A stretch of 12,206 nt of DNA from Fimenecus sp045593645 (GTDB lineage: Bacteria; Bacillota; Clostridia; Oscillospirales; Acutalibacteraceae): contig JAZNWZ010000014.1 in NCBI GenBank assembly GCA_045593645.1, positions 1-12,206 on the forward strand, written 5' to 3'. Made by a program: the position numbers and the translations under genes. The notes below the pieces were generated by a model. The model had not been told where the DNA came from. It saw only the letters and a program-made list of their open reading frames with translations, and did not search any database. Numbering within the stretch: position 1 is the first letter of the stretch; every line of letters starts with the position of its first letter. Positions 5,846 through 11,454 of the stretch are shown piece by piece.

Positions 5846-6381
5846 TTATTCTTTCTGTATACAGTAAGTTTTATCTTACCATATTTATACTCACGATGTT
5901 TTGAAAACTCACCTGCTTCTTCAGGTAACTCTTCATTAAGTGCACACTCGCAAATAATAACACCGTTTTCTGTCATTTTTTCTGCCACAATTGGCAAAAC
6001 ATCATCAATTATGTTTTTATTATAAGGTGGGTCCAAAAGTGCAATATCAAATCTATCACGACTTAAATTGATATACATTTTTGAGTCGCCACAAAAAACA
6101 CTTGCTCTTTTTTCAAAACCAACTGATTTTAAGTTTTCTTTTACAACTTCAATTGAGCGATTTGCAGAATCAACAAATGTGCAATGCTTAGCACCACGAC
6201 TTAATGCCTCAATGCCTAACTGACCTGACCCTGCAAATAAATCAAGCACGCTTGCACCTTCAAGGTCAAACTGGATTATGTTGAACATACCCTCTTTTAC
6301 TCTGTCAGTTGTAGGACGAACATCCTCACCCTCAAGAGTAATGAGTTTTCTGCCTCTTGCTTCACCGGTAATAACTCTCAT
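5842..6381 (-). CDS. rsmD: 16S rRNA guanine(966)-N2 methyltransferase RsmD
   Basis: Uses S-adenosylmethionine to methylate N2 of G966 in 16S rRNA within assembling small subunits. The 179-residue length is typical. The N-terminus MRVITGEARGRKL and RPTTDRVKEGMF (22-33) are RsmD hallmarks. The SAM-binding motif I VLDLFAGSGQLGIEALSRGA spans 45-64, acidic Asp71 follows at the end of the next strand, and the catalytic motif IV is DPPY (117-120). GGAG lies 7 bases before the ATG. It is the first gene of an operon with coaD, behind a near-consensus promoter; the rsmD-coaD pairing is very widely conserved. Confidence 0.97.
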   Translation of the reverse strand: MRVITGEARGRKLITLEGEDVRPTTDRVKEGMFNIIQFDLEGASVLDLFAGSGQLGIEALSRGAKHCTFVDSANRSIEVVKENLKSVGFEKRASVFCGDSKMYINLSRDRFDIALLDPPYNKNIIDDVLPIVAEKMTENGVIICECALNEELPEEAGEFSKHREYKYGKIKLTVYRKNK

Positions 6382-6401
6382 AGTTTTACTCCAAACAATT
6401 C

Positions 6402-6421
6402 AACCTATCAATACATAGGTT
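6402..6421 (-). repeat. Perfect inverted repeat at the rsmD transcription start; possible operator
   Basis: AACCTAT and ATAGGTT form a perfect 7-base inverted repeat with a 6-base spacer. The predicted start (near 6416) falls within the upstream arm, so an mRNA would not contain the whole hairpin. This position, overlapping +1, suits a DNA-binding repressor better than an RNA structure. No regulator gene is adjacent. Confidence 0.55.
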
Positions 6422-6422
6422 T

Positions 6423-6451
6423 ATTATCCCATTTTTATAGTAATTTGTCAA
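6423..6451 (-). promoter_or_regulatory. Strong promoter for the rsmD-coaD operon
   Basis: TTGACA (6446-6451, all six consensus bases) and GATAAT (6423-6428, five of six) are separated by exactly 17 bases, with TGG directly before the -10 giving an extended element. It lies in the 112-base gap between the HAD phosphatase gene and rsmD, in which I see no convincing terminator for the HAD gene. Confidence 0.85.
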
Positions 6452-6493
6452 ATTATTTTTACAACAAAATAGAATTTTATGCACAAAAGGGGG

Positions 6494-7147
6494 TTATTTT
6501 AATGAAATGAGCAGATTTTCAAGGTCTTTTACAGTTTCTACCACATATTCTGCCCCTTCTTTTTCAATTACCTCTCTATCTCTAAAGCCCCAAAGCACAC
6601 CAATTGAAACAAGCTCTGCATTTTTCGCTGTGAGAATATCTGTGTCAGCATCGCCAACAAAAACTGCACTTTCTTTTGTGCTTTTAAGTTCATCAAGAGC
6701 ATAATATACTCCGTCAGGTGCAGGTTTATTGGGTCTGCCATCAACACTGCCTACTACCAAATCTACATTCACTCCAAACATTCTCTTGCAAAGGTCTTGT
6801 GCTGCATAGTCAACCTTATTAGTTACGATTGCAATTTTAAAGCCTGCATCTTTTACACTTTTTAACATTTCGTTTATTCCGTCATAAGGTGCAGTTTTGT
6901 CTTCCATATGAGCTTTATAATAAAAGTTGAAATCTGCAAAACACTTATCAAAAATCTCGTCGCTTTGCTTACTTGGCAATGCTCTTTCCATAAGCACTTT
7001 TATTCCATTACCCACAAAAGAGCGAATTTCATCTTTTGTGCGAAGTGGGAAGCCATTACCTGCAAGTGCATAGTTTACTGCACTCATAAGGTCATCAAGT
7101 GTATCAAGCAATGTGCCATCTAAGTCAAAAATAATTGTATCTATCAT
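6494..7147 (-). CDS. HAD-family phosphatase (phosphoglycolate phosphatase/Gph-like)
   Basis: A 217-residue haloacid-dehalogenase-type hydrolase. Motif I is DLDGT with nucleophile Asp8 and acid/base Asp10; motif II is Thr109 in IAIVTNK; motif III Lys141 in NKPAPD; motif IV VGDADTD (164-170) with magnesium-binding Asp166 and Asp170. The helical insert between residues 15 and 85 is the alpha-type cap of the phosphoglycolate phosphatase/beta-phosphoglucomutase subfamily. RPNKPAPDGVYYAL is typical of Gph-like enzymes. Substrates in this subfamily cannot be read from sequence: phosphoglycolate, pyrophosphate and other small phosphate esters are all possible. The ATG overlaps the uvrC stop by 4 bases with GGAG 7 bases upstream, so it is translated together with uvrC; clearance of 2-phosphoglycolate from DNA repair would fit but is speculation. 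Confidence 0.93.
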   Translation of the reverse strand: MIDTIIFDLDGTLLDTLDDLMSAVNYALAGNGFPLRTKDEIRSFVGNGIKVLMERALPSKQSDEIFDKCFADFNFYYKAHMEDKTAPYDGINEMLKSVKDAGFKIAIVTNKVDYAAQDLCKRMFGVNVDLVVGSVDGRPNKPAPDGVYYALDELKSTKESAVFVGDADTDILTAKNAELVSIGVLWGFRDREVIEKEGAEYVVETVKDLENLLISLK

Positions 7148-8982
7148 TTTTCTTCTCCGTTATAAAAATAATATATATTCTCTGCAAGTGAATGATGAAT
7201 TCCTCTCACCTGCTCTAAATCTTCAATACTTGCCTCTTTGATTGCTTTGATGGTCTTAAATGTTTTTAATAGCAATTTAGCTTTTTGCTCACCAACACCA
7301 TCAATTTTTGATAAAGACAATTCAAGCCCTCGTTTTGTATGCTTTTTATGGTGAAAACCAACAGAAAATCTATGAACCTCTTCTTGAATTTCAGAAACAA
7401 GAGTAAAAACAGAACGATTTGCGTTTATTGCAATCTCTCCACCATCGCCTGTAATTGCTCGTGTTTTATGTTTAGAATCCTTTACCATACCGAACACAGG
7501 AACATCTATATTCATCTTTTCAAGAATTTCCTTGACTGCGCTAACTTGTCCCTTACCACCATCAAGCAAAATAAGGTCAGGCATTCTACCAAAGCCCTCT
7601 ATTTTATTTTCATCTTTCAGCTTGTTATATTCACTAAAGCGTCTTTCAAGAACCTCTCTCATTGAGCCATAGTCGTCTTGTCCCACAAAAGATTTAATAT
7701 TAAAAGTGCGATATGCTCTTTTAAGTGGTCTACCGTTTTTAAACACCACCATACCTGCAACATTATCTTCACCACCTGTGTGAGAAATGTCATACGACTC
7801 AATATATTCAGGTGTTTTTGAAAGATTGAGAAGCTCTTTTAGCTCTTCAAGAACACGAATTTCATTTGTGGTTTTGCCCTGCTTTTGAGCGAGCTTTTCA
7901 AAAGCATTTTCACGGCACATATTAACAAGCTTTAATCCTTCGCCACGCTTTGGCACAATGACACTACATTTTTTGCCACGGATATTTGTGAGATATTGAG
8001 CTACAAGGTCGATATCTTCAAACTCCTCATCAATATAGACTTTATTTGGCACTTTTCGAGCAGAATAAAACTGCATTAAAAACTCACTGCGAATATTTTC
8101 GTCTTCTTTTTCTTTATCTATAAAATGTTGCTCACTATCACAAAGTCTGCCTTCAACATAGCGAAGCACCATAATACAAATATCGTTTTCATTTGTTGCA
8201 ACTGCAAAAACATCCTTTGACTCTGCCGAATCAGTTACAACCTTTTGGCTTGTTTGCATATTCTCAATAGCACGAATTCTATCTCTATATTTTGTTGCAC
8301 TTTCAAAGTCAAGATTTTCTGCACTTTCATTCATTTTCTTTTTAAGTGAAGAAACGATTTTAGAAATATCTCCATTGAGAAAACCAAGTGCTTCATTTAT
8401 CGCTTCAAGATACTCTTTTTGTGTGATTTTACCTGTACAAACACCCATACAACGATTTATATGAAAATTAAGACAAGGTCTGCCCTTTTTAAAATCTCTT
8501 GGGAAGCATTTGTTACATTGTGGAAGTCTAAAAATTTTGTTTGCTACATCAACTGATTGTTTAACGGTATATGAGCTTGTAAATGGCCCTAAATATTCTG
8601 CATTTTCATCGTCTTTTTGTAGAACTGCAAAAATCTTTGGATAATCTTCTTTTGTAATTTTTATATATGAATAACCCTTGTCATCCTTTAAAAGAATGTT
8701 ATATTTAGGCATATTTTGTTTAATAAGACTTGCTTCTAAAACGAGAGCCTCAAACTCACTATCAGTTAAAATGTAATCAAAATCATTAACATTTTCAACC
8801 ATTTTTCGTACTTTTATACTGTGATTAGTTTGTGAACCAAAATACTGACTAACTCGATTTTTTAGTGCTTTTGCCTTACCGATATATATTATTTTGCCCT
8901 GTTTGTTTTTCATTATATAAACACCAGGAGTTTTTGGTAATTTCATTGACTTTTCTCGCAAAGCTTTGATTTTTTCGTTCAC
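7144..8982 (-). CDS. uvrC: Excinuclease ABC subunit C (UvrC)
   Basis: Makes both incisions in nucleotide excision repair after UvrA and UvrB have located the lesion. Numbered from the GTG at 8982 (612 residues): GIY-YIG nuclease at about 15-95 with Tyr22 (PGVYIM), Tyr33 and Lys36 (YIGKAKALKNR) and Arg43; a cysteine cluster at 156, 159, 170, 178 and 182 fitting the iron-sulphur site known in UvrC; UVR helix pair for UvrB binding at about 210-245; RNase H-like nuclease with the acidic/His triad Asp398 (YDISHTGG), Asp474 (LLDGGKGQ) and His537; and a C-terminal tandem helix-hairpin-helix (about 559-605). I rejected an upstream in-frame TTG at 9012, because AGGTGG lies 7 bases before the GTG and the likely -10 element overlaps the TTG. 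The HAD gene overlaps its stop. Confidence 0.98.
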   Translation of the reverse strand: MNEKIKALREKSMKLPKTPGVYIMKNKQGKIIYIGKAKALKNRVSQYFGSQTNHSIKVRKMVENVNDFDYILTDSEFEALVLEASLIKQNMPKYNILLKDDKGYSYIKITKEDYPKIFAVLQKDDENAEYLGPFTSSYTVKQSVDVANKIFRLPQCNKCFPRDFKKGRPCLNFHINRCMGVCTGKITQKEYLEAINEALGFLNGDISKIVSSLKKKMNESAENLDFESATKYRDRIRAIENMQTSQKVVTDSAESKDVFAVATNENDICIMVLRYVEGRLCDSEQHFIDKEKEDENIRSEFLMQFYSARKVPNKVYIDEEFEDIDLVAQYLTNIRGKKCSVIVPKRGEGLKLVNMCRENAFEKLAQKQGKTTNEIRVLEELKELLNLSKTPEYIESYDISHTGGEDNVAGMVVFKNGRPLKRAYRTFNIKSFVGQDDYGSMREVLERRFSEYNKLKDENKIEGFGRMPDLILLDGGKGQVSAVKEILEKMNIDVPVFGMVKDSKHKTRAITGDGGEIAINANRSVFTLVSEIQEEVHRFSVGFHHKKHTKRGLELSLSKIDGVGEQKAKLLLKTFKTIKAIKEASIEDLEQVRGIHHSLAENIYYFYNGEEK

Positions 8983-9011
8983 AAGCTCACCACCTTTCAA
9001 GAACTCAAGCA

Positions 9012-9020
9012 ATTATATCA
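9012..9020 (-). promoter_or_regulatory. Extended -10 promoter for uvrC
   Basis: TGATATAAT on the minus strand, with the best upstream hexamer at 17-base spacing being a poor TTTATT inside the U-tract of the HPr terminator. Predicted start near 9005, leaving a leader of about 23 bases with the AGGTGG ribosome binding site. No LexA-like box was recognised. Confidence 0.6.
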
Positions 9021-9025
9021 TATAT

Positions 9026-9064
9026 AAACAAAAAAATAAAGCACACCACAAAAAGTAGTGTGCT
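9026..9064 (-). terminator. Intrinsic terminator of the HPr gene
   Basis: AGCACACTAC pairs with GTGGTGTGCT (one U-G pair) as a 10-base-pair stem around a TTTTT loop (9040-9064), followed on the minus strand by TTATTTTTTTG. It begins 18 bases after the HPr stop codon. This is the clearest terminator in the window. Confidence 0.93.
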
Positions 9065-9082
9065 AAAATTTTCAACTAATAA

Positions 9083-9346
9083 TTATTCAGCAAAACCTGT
9101 TTCAACAAGCTTTACAAGTTCTTCAACAGCTTGTTCTTCATCAGAACCACCTGCAAGAATACGGATTGTTGTGCCACCCATAATACCGAGTGAAAGAACA
9201 CCGAGAAGGCTCTTAGCATTTACTCTTCTGTCTTCTTTTTCAACCCAAATTGATGACTTAAACTCGTTAGCCTTTTGAATGAAAAATGTTGCTGGACGTG
9301 CGTGTAAACCAACTTGATTCTTAACTTCTACTTCTTTAGTATACAT
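9083..9346 (-). CDS. ptsH: HPr phosphocarrier protein
   Basis: Small phosphocarrier of the sugar phosphotransferase system: accepts phosphate from EI~P and passes it to EIIA domains. The 87-residue length is normal. The active-site loop QVGLHARPA (11-19) has His15 and Arg17. RRVNAKSLLGVLSLGI (40-55) has Ser46, the site that HPr kinase phosphorylates in Firmicutes to drive CcpA-mediated catabolite repression. With both residues present it can do both jobs, unlike Crh proteins, which lack His15. It is alone between a strong promoter and a terminator; no ptsI or hprK lies in the window, so it is not in a pts operon here. GGGAG lies 8 bases before the ATG. A genome may carry several HPr paralogues, so 'the' ptsH is inference. 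Confidence 0.93.
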   Translation of the reverse strand: MYTKEVEVKNQVGLHARPATFFIQKANEFKSSIWVEKEDRRVNAKSLLGVLSLGIMGGTTIRILAGGSDEEQAVEELVKLVETGFAE

Positions 9347-9410
9347 AACTCATTCTCCCAAATGATAAAATTTATAAAACAACAGATTAATACACCTTTG
9401 TTACTACTAT

Positions 9411-9438
9411 ATTATATCACAAAACTTCTCTTCGTCAA
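9411..9438 (-). promoter_or_regulatory. Promoter for the HPr gene
   Basis: TTGACG (9433-9438, five of six) and TATAAT (9411-9416) are separated by 16 bases, with TGA directly before the -10 as an extended element. The predicted start near 9404 gives a leader of about 58 bases. I see no clear cre-like operator in it. Confidence 0.82.
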
Positions 9439-9474
9439 CGAAAAAACTTGCCTTAAAATTCATTTTTTGATATT

Positions 9475-9514
9475 TCAGTTAAAAAGCCAAAAACAACTTT
9501 TTTTAAATGGGCTT
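9475..9514 (-). terminator. Weak candidate terminator after trmD
   Basis: On the minus strand AAGCC pairs with GGCTT (9484-9488 with 9510-9514). An A-run and T-run can extend it inside around a GTTG loop, leaving a bulge on the 5' side, and TTTAAC follows. The bulge and distance from the trmD stop (about 80 bases) make this tentative. The rest of the 9347-9595 gap is AT-rich without another feature beyond the HPr promoter. Confidence 0.35.
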
Positions 9515-9595
9515 GTTTGTATAAATTGACAATAAGTACAATAAAATTTTGTCTACAATATATATTTTTGTTTTCAAAAAGTATAATTATTCACA

Positions 9596-10336
9596 TTATT
9601 CTGTAACTTTTGGACAATTTTCACTTAAAAACGCTTTATCCTCTTTAGTTAGCTCTGCTTTTTGCAATAAATCAGGACGATATTTAGCAGTCATTAAAAG
9701 TGATTGTTCTCTTTTCCATTTATCAATATTCTCATGATGACCTGAAATCAATATATCAGGCACCTTATTGCCATTCCAGTCATAAGGACGAGTATATTGT
9801 GGGTATTCTAAAAGCCCGTTATAGTGGCTTTCAAGCTCTTTTGCCTCGTCATTTGGCAAAACACCCTCTAACATTCTTGAAATTGCATCTGCAAGCACAA
9901 GTGCAGGCAATTCGCCACCTGTGAGCACGTAATCACCTATTGAAATTTGCTCGTCCACCATTGTATCAATTACTCTTTGGTCAACACCTTCGTAATGACC
10001 ACAAAGAAGTGTTATTTCAGGCATTTTTGCCAATTCCTTAACCTTTGCTTGTGTAAGTGTTTCACCACAAGGAGACATATATATCAAATGATTTTTATTT
10101 TCACTTTTTTCACAAATTGCCTTATAACAATCATAAATAGGTTGAATCTGCATAAGCATACCCATACCACCACCGTAAGGTGCATCGTCAACTCGACGGT
10201 GCTTATCCACAGTGTAATCACGAATATTTATGCAATTTATCTCTACTAATCCCTTTTCCCTTGCACGACCTATAATGCTTTCAGAAAGCACAGATTCACA
10301 CATTTCAGGGAAAAGTGTCATTACGTTAATCTTCAT
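9596..10336 (-). CDS. trmD: tRNA (guanine(37)-N1)-methyltransferase TrmD
   Basis: Methylates N1 of G37 next to the anticodon in tRNAs reading CNN/CGG-type codons, preventing +1 frameshifts; essential SPOUT-class dimer with a trefoil knot. Numbered from ATG 10336 (246 residues): MKINVMTLFPEM start; DDAPYGGGMGM (50-60); MSPCGETL (87-94); knot motifs LLCGHYEGVDQR (110-121) and SIGDYVLTGGELPA (132-145); catalytic Arg154; GLLEYPQYTRP (174-184); and SGHHENIDKWKREQSL (198-213). The position of the conserved catalytic Asp169 is Glu here (Glu169). I preferred ATG 10336 over the in-frame TTG at 10342 because it gives the usual family start, although the AAGGGA site is then 10 bases away. The start lies inside the end of rimM (11-base overlap). 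Confidence 0.97.
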   Translation of the reverse strand: MKINVMTLFPEMCESVLSESIIGRAREKGLVEINCINIRDYTVDKHRRVDDAPYGGGMGMLMQIQPIYDCYKAICEKSENKNHLIYMSPCGETLTQAKVKELAKMPEITLLCGHYEGVDQRVIDTMVDEQISIGDYVLTGGELPALVLADAISRMLEGVLPNDEAKELESHYNGLLEYPQYTRPYDWNGNKVPDILISGHHENIDKWKREQSLLMTAKYRPDLLQKAELTKEDKAFLSENCPKVTE

Positions 10337-10841
10337 CTTCAAATAGTCCCTTTAAGACATTAATTTTAATTATTCCATCTGCAACATTAACTGACACAAC
10401 AACATCCTTGATTGCAGGTATAAGCACCTCACCTTTTGATGTTTTAATGTGCCACACATCATTTGCACCAGTTTCACTAACATCTGAAATTATGCCCAAC
10501 TCGGCACCTGTTTCATTGTCAAGCACTTTGCAGTCAAACAACTCTTGTCTAAACCAGACATCCTTTGGAAGCTTTGCATCTTCCCTTTTCATATAAAGCA
10601 CTTTGTTTTTTAAGGCACGTGCTTTGTCCATATCGTCCACACCGTCAAGCATTAAAATTGCTACATTACCATGAGGACGAGCAGAAATAACCTTTATACT
10701 TTTTTCACCTTTATTATCAAAGTACAAGGTTTTAAATTTCTTTACAAAATCAGGTGTATCACACCAAGGATTAAAACGTAATTCGCCCTTAACACCATGA
10801 GTTGATACAATTTGACCTAATTCAAGATATGATTTTATCAT
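10326..10841 (-). CDS. rimM: Ribosome maturation factor RimM
   Basis: Assists maturation of the 30S head region near protein S19. Numbered from ATG 10841 (171 residues), the N-terminal beta-barrel domain includes YLELGQIVSTHGVKGELRF (with HGVKGELR at 15-22) and the C-terminal PRC-barrel domain starts near WFRQELFDCKV (96-106), with ANDVWHI (126-132) and LIPAIKDVV (140-148), both conserved in the family. I prefer this ATG to the GTG at 10850 because AGGGTG lies 6-7 bases before it and overlaps the GTG itself. A terminator-like hairpin lies only 23 bases upstream of the start. trmD begins inside the 3' end of this gene, so the two are coupled. Confidence 0.95.
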   Translation of the reverse strand: MIKSYLELGQIVSTHGVKGELRFNPWCDTPDFVKKFKTLYFDNKGEKSIKVISARPHGNVAILMLDGVDDMDKARALKNKVLYMKREDAKLPKDVWFRQELFDCKVLDNETGAELGIISDVSETGANDVWHIKTSKGEVLIPAIKDVVVSVNVADGIIKINVLKGLFEDED

Positions 10842-10863
10842 AATTTTCACCCTGCATAATTAC

Positions 10864-10886
10864 AAAAAGGCAGACTGAGTCTGCCT
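10864..10886 (-). terminator. Intra-operon terminator or attenuating hairpin between khpA and rimM
   Basis: On the minus strand AGGCAGAC pairs perfectly with GTCTGCCT around a three-base TCA loop (10868-10886), followed by TTTTG. The stem is GC-containing and compact; the U-run after it is short (5 with the last stem base). It lies 12 bases after the khpA stop and 23 bases before the rimM start, leaving no room for a separate promoter. It probably lets only part of transcription through, or protects the upstream mRNA's 3' end. Confidence 0.75.
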
Positions 10887-10898
10887 ATTGTAATTCGA

Positions 10899-11132
10899 TT
10901 AGTCAATATCGACTTGGACTTTTTCACCTGTACGAGTAGCACCAGCTTTAACAACTGTTCTAATTGCCTTAGCAATTCTACCTTGTTTGCCGATAACTCT
11001 GCCCATATCGTCTTCAGCAACGTGAAGATGATACACAACAACGCCACGGTCATCAACTTCGTCAACAGTAACGCTTACAGCATCAGGATTTTCAACAAGT
11101 CCTTTTACTATTGTAATAAGAAGTTCTTGCAT
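10899..11132 (-). CDS. khpA: KH-domain RNA-binding protein KhpA
   Basis: A 77-residue single KH domain protein (formerly YlqC). The RNA-binding loop is VIGKQGR (46-52), carrying the GxxG core Gly48-Lys-Gln-Gly51, flanked by VVVYHLHVAEDDMGR and IAKAIRTVVKAGA. In Gram-positives KhpA pairs with KhpB (Jag) as an RNA chaperone affecting cell size and division; no khpB lies here. Its place directly after rpsP is the standard Firmicute arrangement. AAAGG lies about 10 bases before the ATG, and 16 bases separate it from the rpsP stop. A hairpin follows immediately, so it may mark the end of the more abundant transcript. Confidence 0.95.
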   Translation of the reverse strand: MQELLITIVKGLVENPDAVSVTVDEVDDRGVVVYHLHVAEDDMGRVIGKQGRIAKAIRTVVKAGATRTGEKVQVDID

Positions 11133-11148
11133 TTTTCAAACGCCTTTC

Positions 11149-11394
11149 TTATTTAATAGCGCCGCTTTTCTTAAGAAGAGCTTTAACAGTATCTGTTGGT
11201 TGAGCACCGTTTTTAATCCATTTTTCTGCTTTTTCGTTGTCAATCTTGATGTCAGCAGGGTCTGTCATTGGGTTGTAAGTACCAATTTCTTCGATGAATC
11301 TGCCGTCTCTTGGGTAACGAGAATCTGCTACAACTACTCTGTAGAAAGGAGCTCTCTTAGCGCCCATTCTGTGAAGTCTAATCTTTACTGCCAT
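11149..11394 (-). CDS. rpsP: 30S ribosomal protein S16
   Basis: Small-subunit protein needed for 30S assembly. From ATG 11394 it has 81 residues, the usual length, starting MAVKIRLHRMGAKRAPFYRV with the basic RNA-binding N-terminus, followed by VVADSRYPRDGRFIEEIGTY and TDTVKALLKKSG near the C-terminus. I rejected a TTG start at 11409, because those 15 bases contain the GGAGG ribosome binding site (8 bases before the ATG). It lies between ffh and khpA as expected in Firmicutes. Confidence 0.98.
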   Translation of the reverse strand: MAVKIRLHRMGAKRAPFYRVVVADSRYPRDGRFIEEIGTYNPMTDPADIKIDNEKAEKWIKNGAQPTDTVKALLKKSGAIK

Positions 11395-11426
11395 TTTGTT
11401 TTCCTCCAAAATATATAAAAATTTTT

Positions 11427-11432
11427 ATTATA
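11427..11432 (-). promoter_or_regulatory. Possible -10 element before rpsP
   Basis: TATAAT on the minus strand in the 60-base ffh-rpsP gap, but no acceptable -35 hexamer and no TGN extension. The same gap holds a weak 6-base-pair hairpin (AAACAC/GTGTTT, 11432-11447) overlapping this element, so either is tentative; rpsP may simply be read from the ffh transcript. Confidence 0.3.
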
Positions 11433-11454
11433 AACACATTGGTGTTTTAAACGA

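Noticed and set aside
6452..6493. Possible terminator after the HAD phosphatase gene
   Set aside because: Only a TTTT/AAAA pairing around GTGCAT was visible; there is no GC-containing stem.
7339..7665. Plus-strand open frame of 108 codons opposite uvrC
   Set aside because: It is antisense to the conserved RNase H-like domain of UvrC, and its Phe/Asn/Cys-rich composition is what AT-rich antisense reading gives. The same applies to all other plus-strand frames (for example 378-689, 1288-1596, 9947-10249).
8983..9012. TTG-initiated N-terminal extension of UvrC
   Set aside because: It overlaps the likely -10 element, and AGGTGG lies correctly before the GTG at 8982.
9347..9410. Catabolite (cre-like) operator or riboswitch in the HPr leader
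   Set aside because: The leader has no clear palindrome or structured motif; only a promoter and ribosome binding site could be supported.
9530..9556. Inverted GACAA...TTGTC repeat and TTGACA-like hexamer after trmD
   Set aside because: The arms are only 5 bases long, and no -10 element lies at suitable spacing on either strand.
11415..11428. 14-base palindrome ATAAAAATTTTTAT before rpsP
   Set aside because: It is all A and T, with no loop as an RNA and no known operator resemblance; likely compositional.
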